Counted from the stretch's first letter, positions 37,701 through 45,477 are shown. The stretch: 64,000 bases of DNA from CAZJUP01 sp964549275 (GCA_964549275.1 CAZJUP010000004.1:62001-126000); one strand, 5' to 3'. Numbers and translations: made by a program. The notes: generated by a model not told the origin, from the letters alone.

Positions 37701-40700
37701 AACGCCTGTTAGTCCAACCACCGGCAAGGGCGCCGTAGATGTACTGGCTGTATGTTCATAAGCACCCATATCCGGAACGGACCCGGATGGATTTGGGCGG
37801 GTATTCTTTTTAATATCTGTTGTTGGTGCAGATTTTCCCTCATAAGAACTGGTTCCCTTTCCAATAACCGGTGATAGACTGCTCAGGGAATAATCCCCGG
37901 CAGCTGTATCAGCAAAAACAGGATAAATATCGTAAACATGGTCATCAGCCCAGGATTGACCGGTACTGCCGTTTATGGTATTGTAGTCAGCATATAAACG
38001 ATTTTCGTCTGAATTATTTGTATAGACAGCCCTATCATTCCAATTGGTTTGGTTTACTTCATTAATGGTTGTTCTAGATCCGGTAATAATGGAATTAAAT
38101 AGGTATGATTTTCTGGTTCTACCACTTGTTCCACTGTCTCCGTAATAAACATCGGCAGCACGGGCATTCCCGTTATTGGTTTTTACATCTGTATAATTAT
38201 TTACAAAAGTTGAATTTTTCACCACCATGGTTCCGCCATAACTCTGGCTTCCTGACCAATAGGACGCATTAAAATAAATGGCACCTCCCCTGGCAGATTC
38301 CCAATTCCCTGCATCGGCCCCTTCCCCGGCAATAACCCCGTTATTTACAAAGAGGCAATTGGTTATATCCAAATCTCTGGAGCTGTAAATTGCACCACCT
38401 TGCGCATTGTTTTTTGACTTCACATAGTTTCCTTTAAACTGGCAGCGTTCAAAAACAATCTTTGCCTCCATCTGGGACTGATCGTTTGGGTATCCTATAT
38501 ATACTGCCCCGCCTTCTGTTCCTCTATCCGTCACTACATTATAATTATCTAAAAAGACACAATCGTAAAAGGAAGGTGTAGCATCTTGAGAAATATAAAT
38601 AGCGCCGCCTAAAGTTCCGCCGTTTTCACCACTATTGGTTCCGGGGGCTGCTCCATTGGAATCAAATACACAAGATTCGAATGTAATGCTTCCACCACTA
38701 ATATACACACTAGAGCCATTGTCCCATGTTTTTGTTTTACCGTTTTTAAAAGTAATGCCCTTTATTTTTGAAGCGGTTTGATATCCCGAGAATCGAAAAT
38801 GCTTGTTCTTCCCTTCCGCATTAAAAATCGTGCTGTCAGCCCCAGCCGTTCCGATCATAACAAATTCTGTACTGTGGGATACATCGATTCCGCTGCTGAT
38901 ATTTCCAAAATCATAATATCCTGTTGGGTTGGCGCTGGTAACACTGGGTTTAACGTTAATGGTGTCTCCGGCGGCCATATGAGTGGCATTGGTTTTTAGG
39001 GCTTGCTCTATGGATTTAAACGCCGCGCTGGAATATTTACCGCTATTATTGTTATCATCACCATTATGGGCATCCACCCACCAAATAGAAGAAGGATACC
39101 CTGAGGAAACAGCAGAATATTCGCTGATATTTGTTCCGGATGTTGCGGTGATTTTATAATAATATAACGATCCTTTCGTGGGAGTATCTTCATAGCTGTT
39201 TGTGGTGGGCTCTGTAGAAAGAGCGGTGAATGTGGTGTTATCTGTACTGCGGTAAATGGTGTATTTTGTGGCACCACTCACGGCATCCCAGGATAAATAA
39301 ACCGTTCCATACCGGCTGTCTGCAGTGAAATTCACCGGTGTAGAAAGCCCGGCACTATTGACTACAATGTTTTTTGAATCGCTCAAATTGCTTCCGGAAG
39401 GAATGGTAAAATCTGTCATAATATTTCCTGCAGCATCCGTGAGAGAAGCACCGCTGGAAACTGTGATGGAATCAATACTCAAATCTGAACTTGCATCGCC
39501 GGATTGAACAATATAATCCCCTGTAACAGAACTGCTTGAAGCGATAGCTGTAAAATCGACCGTCCTGTCTGTGGTTCCTGTTTCTAAGGTTACGGTTAAG
39601 GTCCCACCGCTGGAGAGGCTTACTTTTTCTGTAAAATTAAGTATGATTTTAACTGTATCGTTTAAGGCATACACGGCGTCCGTACTGGTACTGGATATAC
39701 TGCTAATGGTGGGCAATACACCGTCTACAACAATGTTCGAAGATGAAGCTAAATTAGAACCAACGGTAAAATTTGTCATGGACTGCCCTGTGGCATCTGT
39801 AAGTGACCCTGAAACAGAAACGGAACTTACCGTTAAGTCAGAGCTCACATCTCCCGCTTGTACTGTATAAGTAGCGGAAGCGGATGTGGCCGAACTTATG
39901 GAAGAAATTGTAACCGTTTGGTCTGTGGTCCCTGTTTCTAAAGTAATGGCTACTGAACCACTGGATGATAAAGTCACTGCTTCAGAAAAATTCAGCGTAA
40001 TATTGATTTCATCCCCAATTTTATATGATCCATCCGTAGTGGTGGATGTGGCACTGGCAATGGTGGGTTTCGGATCTGCCGATGTTAATACATATGGTTC
40101 ACCGCTGGTCTCCCCGGCAGATGCTTGAAAGAAAAGCTGGGAATCTGTTGCATATAGATTTGAGGGGTAAGAACCAGAGGCTCCTGCATAAAGATCCACC
40201 ACTCTTCCTGCATCAACACCATCGTAATACCACAGTTCATTTCCTCCATCCCCGGTTGAATATCCTTCTGAAACAGTGAAATAAATTTTATCTTCGAAAG
40301 CTGTGATATACTGAGGGGAACCACTACTTTCCCCAGACATAAAATCCTTAACCAGCCTTGCCCCGTTTGTGGCATCATAAGACCAAAGTTCAGTTCCATA
40401 ATCCGCTGTTTGCGCTCGAAAATACAAAGTATCACCAATAACAGAATTGCCCCACAGCTGAGGATACCCGTTGTTCGCATATCCATATTGATCTGATCCG
40501 GTATAAATATCCACACCGGTTACTGAAGTCCCATCATAATAAAAGAGCTCGGTACCATTGGCATCCTGTGCCTGGAAAAACAATTTATTATCTGCCAAAG
40601 CAAAATATTGGGGGGAACCGGACATGTAGGAACCTGTGTAAATATCCGCTACCAGCTGCACACCGTTTGTTTCATCGTAGGAATACAACTCTCTTCCTGT

Positions 40701-41948
40701 TGAGCTTCCATCATATCCCCCAAAATACAATTTATCATTATACACTATTGCTTGAATTCCTCCATAAGTCCATGGATCAATTCCATTAGATGCCCCTGAG
40801 TACAGATCTGTCTTTCTGGTGACGGTTGATCCATCAAAGGCATACCATTCAAACCCGTAGGTGCTGTTTGTGGCTACGAAAAAGAGCTTATTATCGAAAA
40901 CAGTTAAATATTTTGGCTCAGAGCTGTTGGAGCCTTCATAAATATCCGTTAGGCGTGTGGCGGTTGAACCATCATAAGACCATAACTCACTTCCATAAGT
41001 CCCATCATCTCCAACAAAATACATTTTTCCACCATAAACAGCAAAGCTGCCATATTGGTAGGGGAGGCCATCCCCCCCATAACCGTTCGCATCTGCTGTT
41101 TTAATATCAGTAACACGTTCCGTCGTCCCTGTACCAGGGTCATAAGACCATAACTCATTCCCGTAGGTACCATCCGTAGCTCTGAAATAAACCTTATTAT
41201 TATATTCCATAAAATTGCTGGGGTATGACCCATTCCAACTTGCCGTATTAATATCTGCAATGAGTTTTGCCGTGGGTGAGTGGGTGAATATTGACCAGGT
41301 TGCCCCACTAACCAAAAGGTCTGCAGATGCAGTAACCGAGTTTGTGGTTTGAGTCCCGGATGGCCCATCATCCATCTTCCAATAAGAACGAAGGTTTGAT
41401 GCGTTTACACCGGATGCTGATGTAGGGACGCCGTTATTATATAAGGATTGAATTGCTGTAGTGTCCAGGGTCGTATTCCAAATAGCCACCTCATCCATAT
41501 AACCTTCAAAATCGTAGTAAAATGTCGAAGGCTCAACGCCAAGATATGTGGAACTTGAATATTCATGAAGATAGGAAGGGTGCGATATGCTCCTGTTCTC
41601 TTTCCCATTAATATATATTTTTAATGAATCGCTACCGGCCGAAATGACCACATGATGCCACTCATTCGGATAATAGTATGTATTAGAAGTATAATATGCG
41701 TTGTTAAATGTAAACTGACCATAGTACCCATTATATTCCAATTCCAAATTACCATTATCAAATAAGCTTTGATTGTTTGTGCTTTTAGAAAACATCCAAA
41801 GGGATAAAGAAAATTCTCCTTTAATGGCGGTACCGGTTGTATCTGTGGTGTATAAATAATCATTTTCACCATCAAATTTCGCCACATAGGATTGGGCTGA
41901 CACCGCTCCCATAAATAATAAAGCGAATGCAATTAACTTTTTATTCAT
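31785..41948 (-). CDS. Giant secreted surface protein (3387 residues): LamG, ELW repeats, Ig-like repeats, three FN3 plus beta-helix modules, Type IX sorting domain
   Basis: Signal peptide at 1-18 (ends GAVSAQS). In order, approximate residues: LamG-like jelly roll 20-215; tandem propeller-like repeats with NELWSYD 220-620; two tandem Ig-like bacterial repeats 623-862; then three copies of a fibronectin type III domain followed by a right-handed beta-helix. The helices begin WWVDAHNGDD (~954), WYVAASGG (~1503) and WYVAVEG (~2029), and each ends in a GAYE motif, as in choice-of-anchor Q proteins. Ig-like modules follow to ~2980, then a pre-C-terminal module and the Type IX sorting domain (last ~90: NYPNPFNPQTSI, VYNVLGEEV, FIWNGTN, GMYFYHA). 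Adhesion or polysaccharide binding is an inference. Encoded 18 bases after CsgG-like B, with AAGGA before the start. Confidence 0.9.
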   Translation of the reverse strand: MNKKLIAFALLFMGAVSAQSYVAKFDGENDYLYTTDTTGTAIKGEFSLSLWMFSKSTNNQSLFDNGNLELEYNGYYGQFTFNNAYYTSNTYYYPNEWHHVVISAGSDSLKIYINGKENRSISHPSYLHEYSSSTYLGVEPSTFYYDFEGYMDEVAIWNTTLDTTAIQSLYNNGVPTSASGVNASNLRSYWKMDDGPSGTQTTNSVTASADLLVSGATWSIFTHSPTAKLIADINTASWNGSYPSNFMEYNNKVYFRATDGTYGNELWSYDPGTGTTERVTDIKTADANGYGGDGLPYQYGSFAVYGGKMYFVGDDGTYGSELWSYDGSTATRLTDIYEGSNSSEPKYLTVFDNKLFFVATNSTYGFEWYAFDGSTVTRKTDLYSGASNGIDPWTYGGIQAIVYNDKLYFGGYDGSSTGRELYSYDETNGVQLVADIYTGSYMSGSPQYFALADNKLFFQAQDANGTELFYYDGTSVTGVDIYTGSDQYGYANNGYPQLWGNSVIGDTLYFRAQTADYGTELWSYDATNGARLVKDFMSGESSGSPQYITAFEDKIYFTVSEGYSTGDGGNELWYYDGVDAGRVVDLYAGASGSYPSNLYATDSQLFFQASAGETSGEPYVLTSADPKPTIASATSTTTDGSYKIGDEINITLNFSEAVTLSSSGSVAITLETGTTDQTVTISSISSATSASATYTVQAGDVSSDLTVSSVSVSGSLTDATGQSMTNFTVGSNLASSSNIVVDGVLPTISSISSTSTDAVYALNDTVKIILNFTEKVSLSSGGTLTVTLETGTTDRTVDFTAIASSSSVTGDYIVQSGDASSDLSIDSITVSSGASLTDAAGNIMTDFTIPSGSNLSDSKNIVVNSAGLSTPVNFTADSRYGTVYLSWDAVSGATKYTIYRSTDNTTFTALSTEPTTNSYEDTPTKGSLYYYKITATSGTNISEYSAVSSGYPSSIWWVDAHNGDDNNNSGKYSSAAFKSIEQALKTNATHMAAGDTINVKPSVTSANPTGYYDFGNISSGIDVSHSTEFVMIGTAGADSTIFNAEGKNKHFRFSGYQTASKIKGITFKNGKTKTWDNGSSVYISGGSITFESCVFDSNGAAPGTNSGENGGTLGGAIYISQDATPSFYDCVFLDNYNVVTDRGTEGGAVYIGYPNDQSQMEAKIVFERCQFKGNYVKSKNNAQGGAIYSSRDLDITNCLFVNNGVIAGEGADAGNWESARGGAIYFNASYWSGSQSYGGTMVVKNSTFVNNYTDVKTNNGNARAADVYYGDSGTSGRTRKSYLFNSIITGSRTTINEVNQTNWNDRAVYTNNSDENRLYADYNTINGSTGQSWADDHVYDIYPVFADTAAGDYSLSSLSPVIGKGTSSYEGKSAPTTDIKKNTRPNPSGSVPDMGAYEHTASTSTAPLPVVGLTGVSSTNGAKLSWTANKASLGSSSNDTDLKYLIYQGSSQVGTTTETSFTVSGLVNGKKYSFTVAAQDTSLGITGAFSKTVSVMPRYRGPRWYVAASGGNALADTTTNYDIGGLGNPLNHMEAAIEAAVAGDTIVMLKGTHTGSSNRGINWRGSKNLVIMGDPDYSADQTTVDAGAKDRHFTFDSNEDSTYQIVGLTLYNGFKSGENGGSVVVGGTSPVFKNVIFKDNTNTNDTWDGGGAVYGYNASPAFYGCTFDGNSVDRTSGTGSQSQGGAVFLRYSNNNEVAKFYRCTFKNNRSKGKGTAYGGALWAQEIQIDLLNCLFHDNIAESTENEGHGGAIYITSPSYYSASSGDWVGGTLNIINCTIAINSTLDAGSGWNSSGGGISLQNWNRNEKLVAFNNIIWGNTSSQNELRSQISVDNPDQWQMAVDYNDIQGFSSNSHFYSKTGDHMFNRDPVFNDELNKDFSLSPGSKLIGEGTVSLENTNAPTEDILRNKRPLPNNSTPDLGAYENKLAKSPYPNEVTGLIARGAHEKVALGWNKNPETDIARYNIYMSTTKGFTPNSVDSIGTTTDTVYTVEGLVNKTEYFFRVSAVNTSGYEGDYSVEASAVAKYNGPMWYVAVEGTVDGDGQESTPFADLATAMGAAGKGHTIILKPGTHKGTGNRDILVEKPRKLTIRSEGDAEETVIDAEGTRHFHFRGPVDSTLVFKGIKFANGSAPDMGGWRLGGSMWFEGGSFWNDETQQNVEGYPEPRFYHCIWENNQAGNGDELGAGGVMALRDASPRFYDCVFRENRTSTRGGVVYTQTFDSYHASNPLFKNCTFEDNESYCRFESATGGAVSIEDGGMPKFIDCRFTGNRAFGENQPASGGAVFVGSNWYENTQNDVVFNRCIFDGNTAEGSNNNGAQGGAITAHAPYTIVNSLFVKNKIIGGWGGGGALYSDVQDRAGTNGPSYVINNTIVGNEVLDQNNNFSHSGGGLYMENGWRQTGAWFNNIVYYNKAGSNQALSWADGSSIALGYLCADEGEGQQWWDGGTMTMEKPKFKNLGGGDFKLTLNSPLIDMGSDEFGGMDAPRVDIRNYYRLEQTDIGAYEFGASKYILEIYDDIAENQDTTYLSKGQEFTVTIETKDNQNQVVTAEEEVKWFISPTDKYIEIVKYDSMTSEGSASIKIKASETVGFKFRVGVDIADAIRVTDLYVIEQMSDFSPPSITSIQISPSSWSQKDVFEVTWTNPDEGAYKDAHNGVEFLGAFVKIADEYPQYIQRTAGAPVFDVDRADIQVPELGFWNVKVWLVDEFGNENISDAVSVTAKFDDQEPYDFNISDPYPDQWVPDTPRFRWENNWDYPSGISHYEIFVDDQVFFTLKEENANHEDSGGDMFTFWDSDKLLMEGWHTWWVVMVDSAGNTRESNGRHNFGVDVNPPIIEHFNPLSEVNAGETTPTLDINIWDNGSGVQDTWLYYRSSGEEGSWGQKNLNSGSVSIPGSAITDRGLEYYIEAVDNLGYNSKWPDSEPFHSVRVNKGLVSSSERWSNGIPGGPDVENYQFFSIPFDVGNAKQSFQNTFGEYDKFNWRLYGYQGEWVEYPALSSITTGNAYFLIFDPGKYEDMSQSVDFGDGKTNPTDQEYPINISPGQWTFFGNPYNYNISLNRVYTEDGTNVRDAGSIYTWNDGSGTWRSEGSGISPWQGYIFKANTGGRLFIDGRGEYAQQGKLVNDLPLEENEWLVTVTASTGTLRDEDNVMGVRTLASNGYDRLDEFEPPVVPGNISLRINNKTWEDTPDYYAHDIRTESEEGHYWDMDVLSPVNGERTYLSFDGLGYVPEAFDMFLINLTTKTAVNLEWEDGVSFANAGSEDYLKQSFRLLIGTKDYVKEHNAGVSLYPEAYRLSQNYPNPFNPQTSIIISLEDDAFIDLMVYNVLGEEVTRIARNEHRPSGYYTFIWNGTNARGETVATGMYFYHALVRNKTGKILLNQTKKMILLK
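34440..39330 (-). repeat. Three tandem FN3 plus beta-helix modules inside the giant gene
   Basis: Coding repeats of about 1.5 kb each at roughly 37740-39330, 36150-37720 and 34440-36140. Each has an FN3 domain (for example VYLSWDAVSGATKYTIYRS), a W-Y/W-V start to the helix, many G-G-A-I/V-Y turns with N-C-x-F and I-x-N-x-x-F ladders, and an end of the form GAYE. The copies differ clearly in sequence, so they are ancient duplications rather than recent DNA repeats. Confidence 0.8.
39360..40090 (-). repeat. Two tandem Ig-like repeats inside the giant gene
   Basis: Two adjacent units of about 120 residues share the order PTI-S-S-x-T-D, IxLNFxExVxLSS, LETGTTD, VQSGD or VQAGD, SDLxVxSxxVSxGSLTDA, then NIVVDG or NIVVN. 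This is the pattern of bacterial surface Ig-like repeats. They link the ELW region to the first FN3 domain. Confidence 0.8.
40090..41290 (-). repeat. ELWSYD repeats (propeller-like) inside the giant gene
   Basis: About eight to nine units of roughly 45-55 residues contain variants of G-x-ELWSYD, followed by a display such as KxYFxG or KLFFxAx. The hydrophobic and Trp pattern suggests blades of a beta-propeller. Examples are GNELWSYDPGTG, GSELWSYDGST and GTELFYYDGTS. Confidence 0.75.
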
Positions 41949-41966
41949 AAGTAAATCCTTAAAGTT

Positions 41967-42701
41967 TTATTCCGGTAATGTGGGGGGTTCCGGTAAAGCA
42001 ACCGGGGCGGGTTCAAATAATCCTGCAGCATAGGCGCCATAGCCTCCGCCTCCCAAGAGGAGTGTTGCCCACAACAAGCGCTTCATACCCTTGCTCATGG
42101 GTTTCCGCGGTTCCTTGGGTTTTTCCTCAATAACAGGTGAGGGCGGTTTCACCCCTGCCTTAGCCAGTAAATCTGCCGGGGGTGACAACCCCACCAACTC
42201 CCAGGCCACGATTTCTATTACTGTCAATAAACCGTCCACTTCCCCCTTATAAGATTTACTCACCGACCGTATGGTCGCCCCTGATTCTACAGAAAACATC
42301 TTGGTATCTATCGTATAGGTATTCCCCAGTTTACCAAATGACCCGGATACCATATTCTGTACCCCCAATAGTGCTCCCACTTCTGCTGCACATTCGGCGG
42401 AAGTACACCCCGATTGCTGAAACCCCTGCTCATCCAGTATCTCTGCCATCTGGTTCCGCTCCACCATAATTACCGCATCCGTATTCACCATTTCACTCAT
42501 GAGACGGTCTGTGAGTGTGGCCGCTTCCATCTGGGAGATTCCCCTGCCTTCAAAATCCAGGAGAGCAACCGTTTGCTTGCCCTCAGCAAGCATGGCCAAA
42601 GATTCTGCATTCATCACCGATTGAGTCCCGGGAGTTTGTTGAGAAAAAAGCAGTGAAACTGCACTGATAAGTATAGGAGCAACTGAATTCATTAACTTCA
42701 T
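41967..42701 (-). CDS. CsgG-like outer-membrane protein B
   Basis: A 244-residue paralogue of CsgG-like A. Signal peptide about 1-20, then VALLDFEGRGISQMEAATLT, VERNQMAEILDEQGFQQSG, CTSAECAAEVGALLGVQ and GSFGKLGNTYTIDTKMFSVE. A C-terminal hydrophobic stretch (LLWATLLLGGGGYGAYAAGL) and a Pro-rich LPEPPTLPE tail also match A. Both carry the invariant segment with two cysteines (GCTSAEC). It lies directly upstream of the giant sorted protein, as A lies upstream of the 1100-residue one. Role inferred: an outer-membrane ring or chaperone serving its neighbour. Confidence 0.85.
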   Translation of the reverse strand: MKLMNSVAPILISAVSLLFSQQTPGTQSVMNAESLAMLAEGKQTVALLDFEGRGISQMEAATLTDRLMSEMVNTDAVIMVERNQMAEILDEQGFQQSGCTSAECAAEVGALLGVQNMVSGSFGKLGNTYTIDTKMFSVESGATIRSVSKSYKGEVDGLLTVIEIVAWELVGLSPPADLLAKAGVKPPSPVIEEKPKEPRKPMSKGMKRLLWATLLLGGGGYGAYAAGLFEPAPVALPEPPTLPE

Positions 42702-42753
42702 CGGTATTTATCCAAGTATTGTTTCAAGTTTATCAAAGATTGCGGAATTATTC

Positions 42754-42769
42754 TGTGTCCCCCCTCACA
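42754..42769 (-). promoter_or_regulatory. CRP-like palindrome upstream of CsgG-like B
   Basis: On the - strand TGTGAGGGGGGACACA; on + TGTGTCCCCCCTCACA. This is TGTGA-N6-TCACA with one mismatch. It lies in the 71-base gap between the TlpA-like stop and the CsgG-like B start. A GATAAA (42734-42729, - strand) could be a -10 element, which would centre the site near -40, a class II-like position. A cyclase is encoded in the same locus; no CRP gene is in the window. Confidence 0.4.
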
Positions 42770-42772
42770 AGA

Positions 42773-43435
42773 CTAACCTTTCCCATTTTTCGGCTCCGGG
42801 AGTTCTGCCAGCAATTTATCTATCATTTCTGATATTTCTTTTTTAAAGATATCCTCTTCTCCGGGGTGAAATCCTTTTCGGGCCATTCGTACGGTTTGAT
42901 TGCCGTCCAGAAGAAATAGTCGGGGCAAGGTCTGGGCATTATATCTTTTCATCACGGTGCCACGTGTATCATAAAGTATTTGCATGGTTACCCCTTTTTT
43001 CTGCAGAAAGGGTCCTGCTTTTGGCATGTCTTCGAACCCGGGGTTGCTTCGGGTAGCTTCTGTAATATCCACTAAAAAGAATTTTATCCGTTCGTCTTTG
43101 TACTTCTTATACACTTCTTCCAATAGGGGCAATTCTTTCATACAGGGCTGACACCACGTAGCGAAAAAACTTAGCAAAACAGCATGACGATCCGGCTGTG
43201 TCTGAAATTTTCTGAGACGCTTACCTTTTTCAACTGACCAGTTTTTCAAAAATTCAAATTTAGCCGGGCCATACATTAAGGCCCAGGACGGTGCAATATC
43301 TCCAGCTTTGAGATCCTTACTCCCGTTTCCATTTCCCATTCCCGGTGTTTTCGATGCCTCCTGGGCGGACAGCAGTCCAATACATAACCCAAGAAGCACA
43401 CTCGAGATCACTTTTAATCCCATGGTACTCCGCAT
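42773..43435 (-). CDS. TlpA-like secreted thioredoxin-fold protein
   Basis: A 220-residue protein with a signal peptide (about 5-25). The thioredoxin-like domain follows (about 45-205): the redox motif is FFATWCQPCMKELP (W-C-x-x-C), followed by FLVDITEA and the cis-Pro region AQTLPRLFLLDG. Family members reduce or shuffle disulfides in the periplasm. An alternative start at 43423 is better placed behind GCGGAGTACC. It lies between the LPP20-like and CsgG-like B genes, so it may maintain the conserved cysteines of the CsgG-like proteins (inference). Confidence 0.88.
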   Translation of the reverse strand: MRSTMGLKVISSVLLGLCIGLLSAQEASKTPGMGNGNGSKDLKAGDIAPSWALMYGPAKFEFLKNWSVEKGKRLRKFQTQPDRHAVLLSFFATWCQPCMKELPLLEEVYKKYKDERIKFFLVDITEATRSNPGFEDMPKAGPFLQKKGVTMQILYDTRGTVMKRYNAQTLPRLFLLDGNQTVRMARKGFHPGEEDIFKKEISEMIDKLLAELPEPKNGKG

Positions 43436-43472
43436 CCTTTATATTTTGTGTTACTTTAAATTGCTTTGTCTG

Positions 43473-44291
43473 CTAATCGAGGAGAATCAGCACACGGCAG
43501 TCCCTTAGGACGCCATAGGAACGGTTGGCAGCGTTTATTTTGGAGACATCCGCATTACTGACCACAACATCCGTTCTGTTTTTACCGCTAGTGGCCACAC
43601 CTCTGACCACAAGGGGATTGCCTTGCACGCGGGTATCTTTTTGAGCAGCTTCCAGTGTTTTGGAATACCCGACAACACCGTTTGTTACCGCATATTCACG
43701 ATTGTAATTCCCAGGTCCGTAAACAACGGAGCCGTTTTGGTCCAGAATCTTAGGTGCCATTGCAGGGCGGGCTTTTAATCCGCGGGCATCAATCACAATG
43801 CCCGTCACTCCGCCTGCCGTGACTGTTCCGGTTGCTGAAGCAGCTTCCGGTTGCCCCGGGACTGAGCTTACCGGCGCGGTGGTTGGGGGTAGCATCACTT
43901 CAGAAATACCACTCATGGCAACCTGATACTCTACTTCGACCGAAGTATCGCTCAGGTAAGTGGGTTGTCCCACTCTTCTGGCACCACGAATTAGTCCCTC
44001 CACCCGGGTTTTAATTACATCATCCAGCATAGCACCACTCATGGTTGTTTCACTGGTTACAGTCACACCGTTCACAATTTCTATTAATTGGCGCAGGGCA
44101 TCCGCTTTGGCAATTCGCAATGCTGCCCGTCTGGCCTGGCCTGCATTAATGGCATTTTCCGGAACAAATCCAATGCCTACCGCTAAAATGGTTTGATCAG
44201 AATAATTGATGCTTCCCTTATCAAATTGCTCTACGACTTGACCGAATCCCACAGTAAATACCAGCAGACCAAATATTAATTTTTTCATCAT
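43473..44291 (-). CDS. LPP20-family envelope protein
   Basis: A 272-residue secreted protein with a signal peptide at the N-terminus (ends VGFGQ). The LPP20-like domain is about 35-130: ILAVGIGFVPENAINAGQ, ARRAALRIAKADALRQL and IVNGVTVTSETT. The C-terminal half (about 155-270), with GIVIDARGLKARPAM, NREYAVTNGVVGYS, ARVQGNPLVVRGV-like sequence and VLILLD at the end, is a second beta-rich domain. The start is behind TTTTAGGAGGAG; the second ATG (44288) is ideally spaced. No lipobox is visible. It follows the FlgT-like gene by 14 bases. Confidence 0.78.
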   Translation of the reverse strand: MMKKLIFGLLVFTVGFGQVVEQFDKGSINYSDQTILAVGIGFVPENAINAGQARRAALRIAKADALRQLIEIVNGVTVTSETTMSGAMLDDVIKTRVEGLIRGARRVGQPTYLSDTSVEVEYQVAMSGISEVMLPPTTAPVSSVPGQPEAASATGTVTAGGVTGIVIDARGLKARPAMAPKILDQNGSVVYGPGNYNREYAVTNGVVGYSKTLEAAQKDTRVQGNPLVVRGVATSGKNRTDVVVSNADVSKINAANRSYGVLRDCRVLILLD

Positions 44292-44305
44292 CTCCTCCTA
44301 AAATT

Positions 44306-45418
44306 TTACTGAACTATTTCTGCCGTAATGCGATTTCCTGTTAGTCCGGTTACTTTAAAACTAAACCCATCCGGAGCACTTTTCGCTAACCCCATGGCCA
44401 AAGCCTGGGCTTTCCCTTCAAATTCTACCTCATACTCAGCTACACCATCTGTTAAACTTTTTGAATAAGCATTTTTTATACCGTTTACCGTTTGTGCCTG
44501 TAAAAAAGATTCAAACATCATATAGGACCCGAAATCCGCATTTTTCAGTACAATATACACTTTAATGAAGTTGGCTTGCTGGGTGCTCCATTTTGTAATG
44601 AGTTGGGCAATGATATTTTTCCCAAGATTTTCTGCAGCATCGTTTACTGCATTTATGCCCGCTGTAGATGGAGAAATATGGGGCTTTTTCCCTCTGGCTT
44701 GAGGCACAACAGCTAAAATTTCTCCCGTATCTCCACGAACAATTTTTGCATTTAAATCCGCCTGTCCGGACGTCATGTTATACACCTTTCCCCCTGAAGA
44801 TATTTTCGCTGTTCCTAATACAATAACTTCGGCGCCCAACTGACCAGCAATTTTTGCTGCAGCTGCTACATTTCCACTCAGAGCCTGGTTGTAGTCCGCT
44901 CCCCCTTTCAGGGCGGCTACCAGCTGTCTGTCTACAACATCAAACCCCTTTTCAAAAAACATACTCAGCAGTTTGGTTTCGGCAAAATCCGTGGGGCTGT
45001 TATCAATTAGATTTTCCTCTCTCACAAGAAAAATAAGTCGAGGACGATTCATGGAATTTAGTAAAGTCTGAAGTGCAGCTTCATCGGCCATAACTTGGTC
45101 CACCATATCCGTAACTTGAGCTTCGATGACAATTTCCCAGTTTCCGTCGGGACCTTTGTTTTCAGAGACAACTTCAAATGTTTTGACGAATCCCTGAGCT
45201 TTTGAATAAATATTATCTTCAATGGAAGTGGCAGTTACTGTTGTCGAAGATGAAATGTAGGCACCCAATCCTACTTCTACCGCATCCCGTTTTGCCTGCT
45301 CAATTGCAGCATCTTTTGTGAGGCCATACCCTGTCCCTGATGCTGTTTGAACCTGACCCCACATCAACCCGGATATAGCCAGCTTAAGGAATAAAAGTGT
45401 TTTCATTATTTTAAACAT
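44306..45418 (-). CDS. FlgT/LPP20-like secreted envelope protein
   Basis: A 370-residue secreted protein (signal peptide to about residue 22, ends MWGQ). The N-terminal domain, GYGLTKDAAIEQAKRDAVE, VGLGAYISSSTTV, IYSKAQGFVKTFEV and WEIVIEAQV, matches the FlgT N-terminal or LPP20-like pattern. The middle domain has the CsgG/FlgT-M-like RPRLIFLV, VVDRQLVAAL and GAEVIVLGTA. The C-terminal domain is alpha/beta with no family I recognise. Flagellar FlgT stabilises the H ring, but no flagellar genes are present here, so a non-flagellar envelope role is likely. It is the first gene of the - strand surface locus. Confidence 0.75.
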   Translation of the reverse strand: MFKIMKTLLFLKLAISGLMWGQVQTASGTGYGLTKDAAIEQAKRDAVEVGLGAYISSSTTVTATSIEDNIYSKAQGFVKTFEVVSENKGPDGNWEIVIEAQVTDMVDQVMADEAALQTLLNSMNRPRLIFLVREENLIDNSPTDFAETKLLSMFFEKGFDVVDRQLVAALKGGADYNQALSGNVAAAAKIAGQLGAEVIVLGTAKISSGGKVYNMTSGQADLNAKIVRGDTGEILAVVPQARGKKPHISPSTAGINAVNDAAENLGKNIIAQLITKWSTQQANFIKVYIVLKNADFGSYMMFESFLQAQTVNGIKNAYSKSLTDGVAEYEVEFEGKAQALAMGLAKSAPDGFSFKVTGLTGNRITAEIVQ

Positions 45419-45461
45419 GATTTTTCCATATCCCCTTCAGAATTATTCTCTGCACGGTTAT

Positions 45462-45477
45462 AGGGTAAATTATCCCT
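45462..45477. promoter_or_regulatory. Imperfect palindrome in the divergent promoter region
   Basis: AGGGTAAATTATCCCT: AGGG and CCCT arms with a symmetric AATT centre, 12 of 16 positions palindromic. It lies 44 bases upstream of the FlgT-like start. A - strand TATAAC overlaps its left side. It could be an operator; the evidence is only symmetry and position. Confidence 0.25.

Noticed and set aside
39360..41290. Repeat-rich part of the giant gene as a CRISPR or mobile repeat
   Set aside because: The repeats are in-frame protein repeats with diverged DNA; there are no direct repeats with uniform spacers.
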